A stretch of 7,169 nucleotides of DNA from an uncultured Actinomyces sp. (GTDB lineage Bacteria > Actinomycetota > Actinomycetes > Actinomycetales > Actinomycetaceae), in NCBI GenBank assembly GCA_900556405.1, contig USPB01000102.1, positions 1-7,169 on the forward strand. Direction: 5' to 3'. The translations under genes and the position numbers were made by a program. Of the stretch, positions 5,849 through 7,169 are shown in pieces. The number at the start of each line of letters is the position of its first letter. The first letter of the stretch is position 1. A model generated the notes under the pieces. The model saw only the letters and a list, made by a program, of their open reading frames with translations. It did no database searches and had not been told where the DNA came from.

Positions 5849-7035
5849 GCAACCACAGTGCCACGTCGCCAGACGCGGCGCACGAGGAGGTCGCCATCGA
5901 CCTCGACGATGTCAGCCTTCTTCCCCGGCGCGAGTGAACCAATCGTATCGTCGCCCAGGATCGTGGCACCCTGCACGGAGGCCATGTACACGGCGTCGAC
6001 AAGCGGGATCCCGCCCTTGGTGACGGCAACGCGCACGCAGTCCATCAGGTGGGCCGTTCCACCGGCGATGGCATTGCCCTGAGCCAGGCGGGCAACACCA
6101 TCCTTGACGATGACGTCCTGGGGGCCGAGTGTGTACTCGCCGTCGGCCATTCCAGCGGCAGCCATCGCGTCGGTGATGAGCACGACGTGCTCGCGGCCGA
6201 CCAGCTCGTACACGTCACGCACGAGCGTGGGGTCGACGTGGATGGAGTCGCAGATGAGCTCGGCGACGGCGCCGCCGCGCGCGGCGTCCGAGAGGAATTC
6301 GGCGATCGGGCCGGTGTCGCGGTGGTGCAGCGGGCGCATGCCGTTGAACAGGTGCGTGATCGTCGCACGGGGGCCTCGCTTGGTCTCCGCCTTCGCGAAA
6401 TGCTCTCGCGAGTAGGCCAAAGCCTCGCGCGCCTTCACCGAGTTGGAATCCGTGTGGCCCCAGGAAGGTACCGCTCCCCCATCGATGAGGGCCTCGGCAA
6501 CCGATCCGGGACCGTAGGCGTTGGGCTTCTCAGGGGCCAGCGTCATCGACAGCGCGTAGCCCTGGCAATCGTCAATCAGAGTGCGAGTCAGGTCGGCGTC
6601 GGGATCAACGATGTAGGTTGGGTCCTGAGCACCGCAGCGCTCATGAGAAACGAACGGCCCCTCAAAGTGGATACCGGCGAGTTCGTCGGCCTTGGCCAGC
6701 TCGGCCAGGGTCTTCGCACGCGCACGCAGCACCTCGGCGGAGGCGGTCACGCAGGACGCGACCAGGGAGGTCGTGCCGTGACGGCGATGCTCGAGGACAG
6801 CAACGAGAGCAGCCTCGGCGGTCTCGGCGTTGGGGAAGGACTCTCCACCGCCACCGTGGCAGTGCACATCGACGAGGCCGGGCAGATAGGTCGAATCACT
6901 GGCCTCGGGCACCTCGCCCTCATAGTCAGAAACGGGACACACACGGGTAATAGTCGCGCCGTCGAACTCAATAATTCCGTCTTCCACGACGGAGTTTTCC
7001 AGAACCAGACGGCCACGCAGCACAGAAATAGTCAT
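5845..7035 (-). CDS. nagA: N-acetylglucosamine-6-phosphate deacetylase NagA
   Basis: NagA removes acetate from GlcNAc-6-phosphate, giving glucosamine-6-phosphate for glycolysis (via NagB) or cell-wall precursors; it is cytosolic. The 396 residues fit the family (about 380-400). Amidohydrolase motifs appear in order: PGLVDVHCHGGGG (H58, H60), GIHFEGPF (metal ligand E125), SWGHTDS (H194), THLFNGM (H228), SIHVDP (H266) and LITDAMAAAGM with the catalytic Asp at 289. The end, GSLAPGKKADIVEVD, is the usual beta-sandwich return. The HxH pair suggests a possible second metal; E. coli NagA, as I recall it, lacks this pair. Cys134 (HERCGAQDP) sits where mycobacterial NagA has a noted loop cysteine. The ATG at 7035 is chosen over a longer frame to 7086, because the extension overlaps the end of the upstream gene and has no family match. 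No clear ribosome binding site precedes it. The zinc-knuckle gene follows with a 4-base overlap. nagB is not in the window. Confidence 0.96.
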   Translation of the reverse strand: MTISVLRGRLVLENSVVEDGIIEFDGATITRVCPVSDYEGEVPEASDSTYLPGLVDVHCHGGGGESFPNAETAEAALVAVLEHRRHGTTSLVASCVTASAEVLRARAKTLAELAKADELAGIHFEGPFVSHERCGAQDPTYIVDPDADLTRTLIDDCQGYALSMTLAPEKPNAYGPGSVAEALIDGGAVPSWGHTDSNSVKAREALAYSREHFAKAETKRGPRATITHLFNGMRPLHHRDTGPIAEFLSDAARGGAVAELICDSIHVDPTLVRDVYELVGREHVVLITDAMAAAGMADGEYTLGPQDVIVKDGVARLAQGNAIAGGTAHLMDCVRVAVTKGGIPLVDAVYMASVQGATILGDDTIGSLAPGKKADIVEVDGDLLVRRVWRRGTVVA

Positions 7036-7044
7036 ACACACATT

Positions 7045-7060
7045 GTGGCACACATGACAC
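7045..7060 (-). promoter_or_regulatory. Imperfect palindrome before nagA; candidate operator
   Basis: GTGTCATGTGTGCCAC on the minus strand has arms GTGTCA and TGCCAC that match with one mismatch around TGTG. It lies in the 26-base gap between the upstream gene and nagA. A weak promoter, TTGTCC then 17 bases then TGTCAT, would overlap it and give a very short leader. It does not clearly match the DasR consensus as I remember it. The evidence is thin. Confidence 0.22.
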
Positions 7061-7061
7061 T

Positions 7062-7169
7062 TTAGTGCTGCGTCTCGGACAACCATTTCTCCCAGTCGCC
7101 GAACGCCCGTCGCGCCGATTCCTCATAGGTCCCGCAGCCGTTGGCAGTCACAACCTGGCTGCCGGGGGC
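7062..7169 (-). CDS. C-terminal 35 residues of an unrecognised gene upstream of nagA
   Basis: A frame is open from the right edge and stops at TAA (7064-7062). Its visible end includes GTYEESARRAFGDWEKWL followed by SETQH. Third codon positions are mostly G or C, like the confirmed genes, and the stop is only 26 bases before the nagA ATG, so the two are probably co-transcribed. The fragment is too short for me to name a family. By context it might belong to amino-sugar uptake or breakdown, but nothing in the residues proves that. The charged, Trp-containing tail suggests a cytosolic helix rather than a membrane segment. Confidence 0.6.
   Translation of the reverse strand, partial: APGSQVVTANGCGTYEESARRAFGDWEKWLSETQH

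Noticed and set aside
6049..7065. 338-codon plus-strand open frame opposite nagA
   Set aside because: NagA is certain on the other strand; this frame mirrors its codon bias and shows no motifs.
7036..7086. 17-residue N-terminal extension of NagA starting at 7086
   Set aside because: It overlaps the end of the upstream gene, has no match to NagA N-termini, and the ATG at 7035 gives the normal beginning of the family.

Overview
The window is dense, high-GC DNA with strong G/C preference at third codon positions and frequent GTG starts. It looks like an actinobacterium (Actinomycetota). The style of the NagA, GlgB, cysteine-free YbbN/CnoX and CxxC...HxxC proteins would suit the Actinomycetaceae (Actinomyces/Schaalia-like). 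That placement comes from reading protein family features, not from a database match.

Layout. Bases 1-1626 (+) hold the 3' three quarters of glgB, the glycogen branching enzyme. A strong hairpin at 1645-1678 lies in the space where glgB converges with everything else in the window, all of which is on the minus strand. Read 5'->3' on the minus strand, the order is: the last 35 codons of an unrecognised gene entering at the right edge (7169-7062); nagA, N-acetylglucosamine-6-phosphate deacetylase (7035-5845); a small CxxC/HxxC zinc-knuckle protein (5848-5552) coupled to nagA by a GTGA overlap; a possible frameshifted micro zinc-ribbon gene (5539-5445); a two-TM membrane protein with a long acidic cytoplasmic tail (5435-3948); a lipoprotein of unknown function coupled to it by TGATG (3948-2950); a hairpin and candidate promoter (2930-2888); a cysteine-free thioredoxin-fold/TPR-like co-chaperone of the YbbN/CnoX type (2850-1948); and a 57-residue single-TM protein (1905-1732).

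How the parts fit. The minus strand looks like two or three transcription units running the same way. One is an amino-sugar unit (unknown gene, nagA, zinc protein). The second is an envelope pair (membrane protein plus lipoprotein, almost certainly co-translated). The third is a proteostasis/small membrane protein unit (cnoX plus the 57-residue protein). Glycogen synthesis is separate on the plus strand. No stretch over 300 bases lacks a gene; the longest non-coding stretches are about 100 bases (1627-1731, 2851-2949, 5436-5551) and are described below. I saw no tRNA, rRNA, CRISPR array, insertion sequence or phage gene.

The items most worth a second look are the possible broken zinc-ribbon gene at 5445-5539, the uncharacterised coupled membrane protein/lipoprotein pair, and the inverted repeat at 2896-2930 that may overlap the cnoX promoter.
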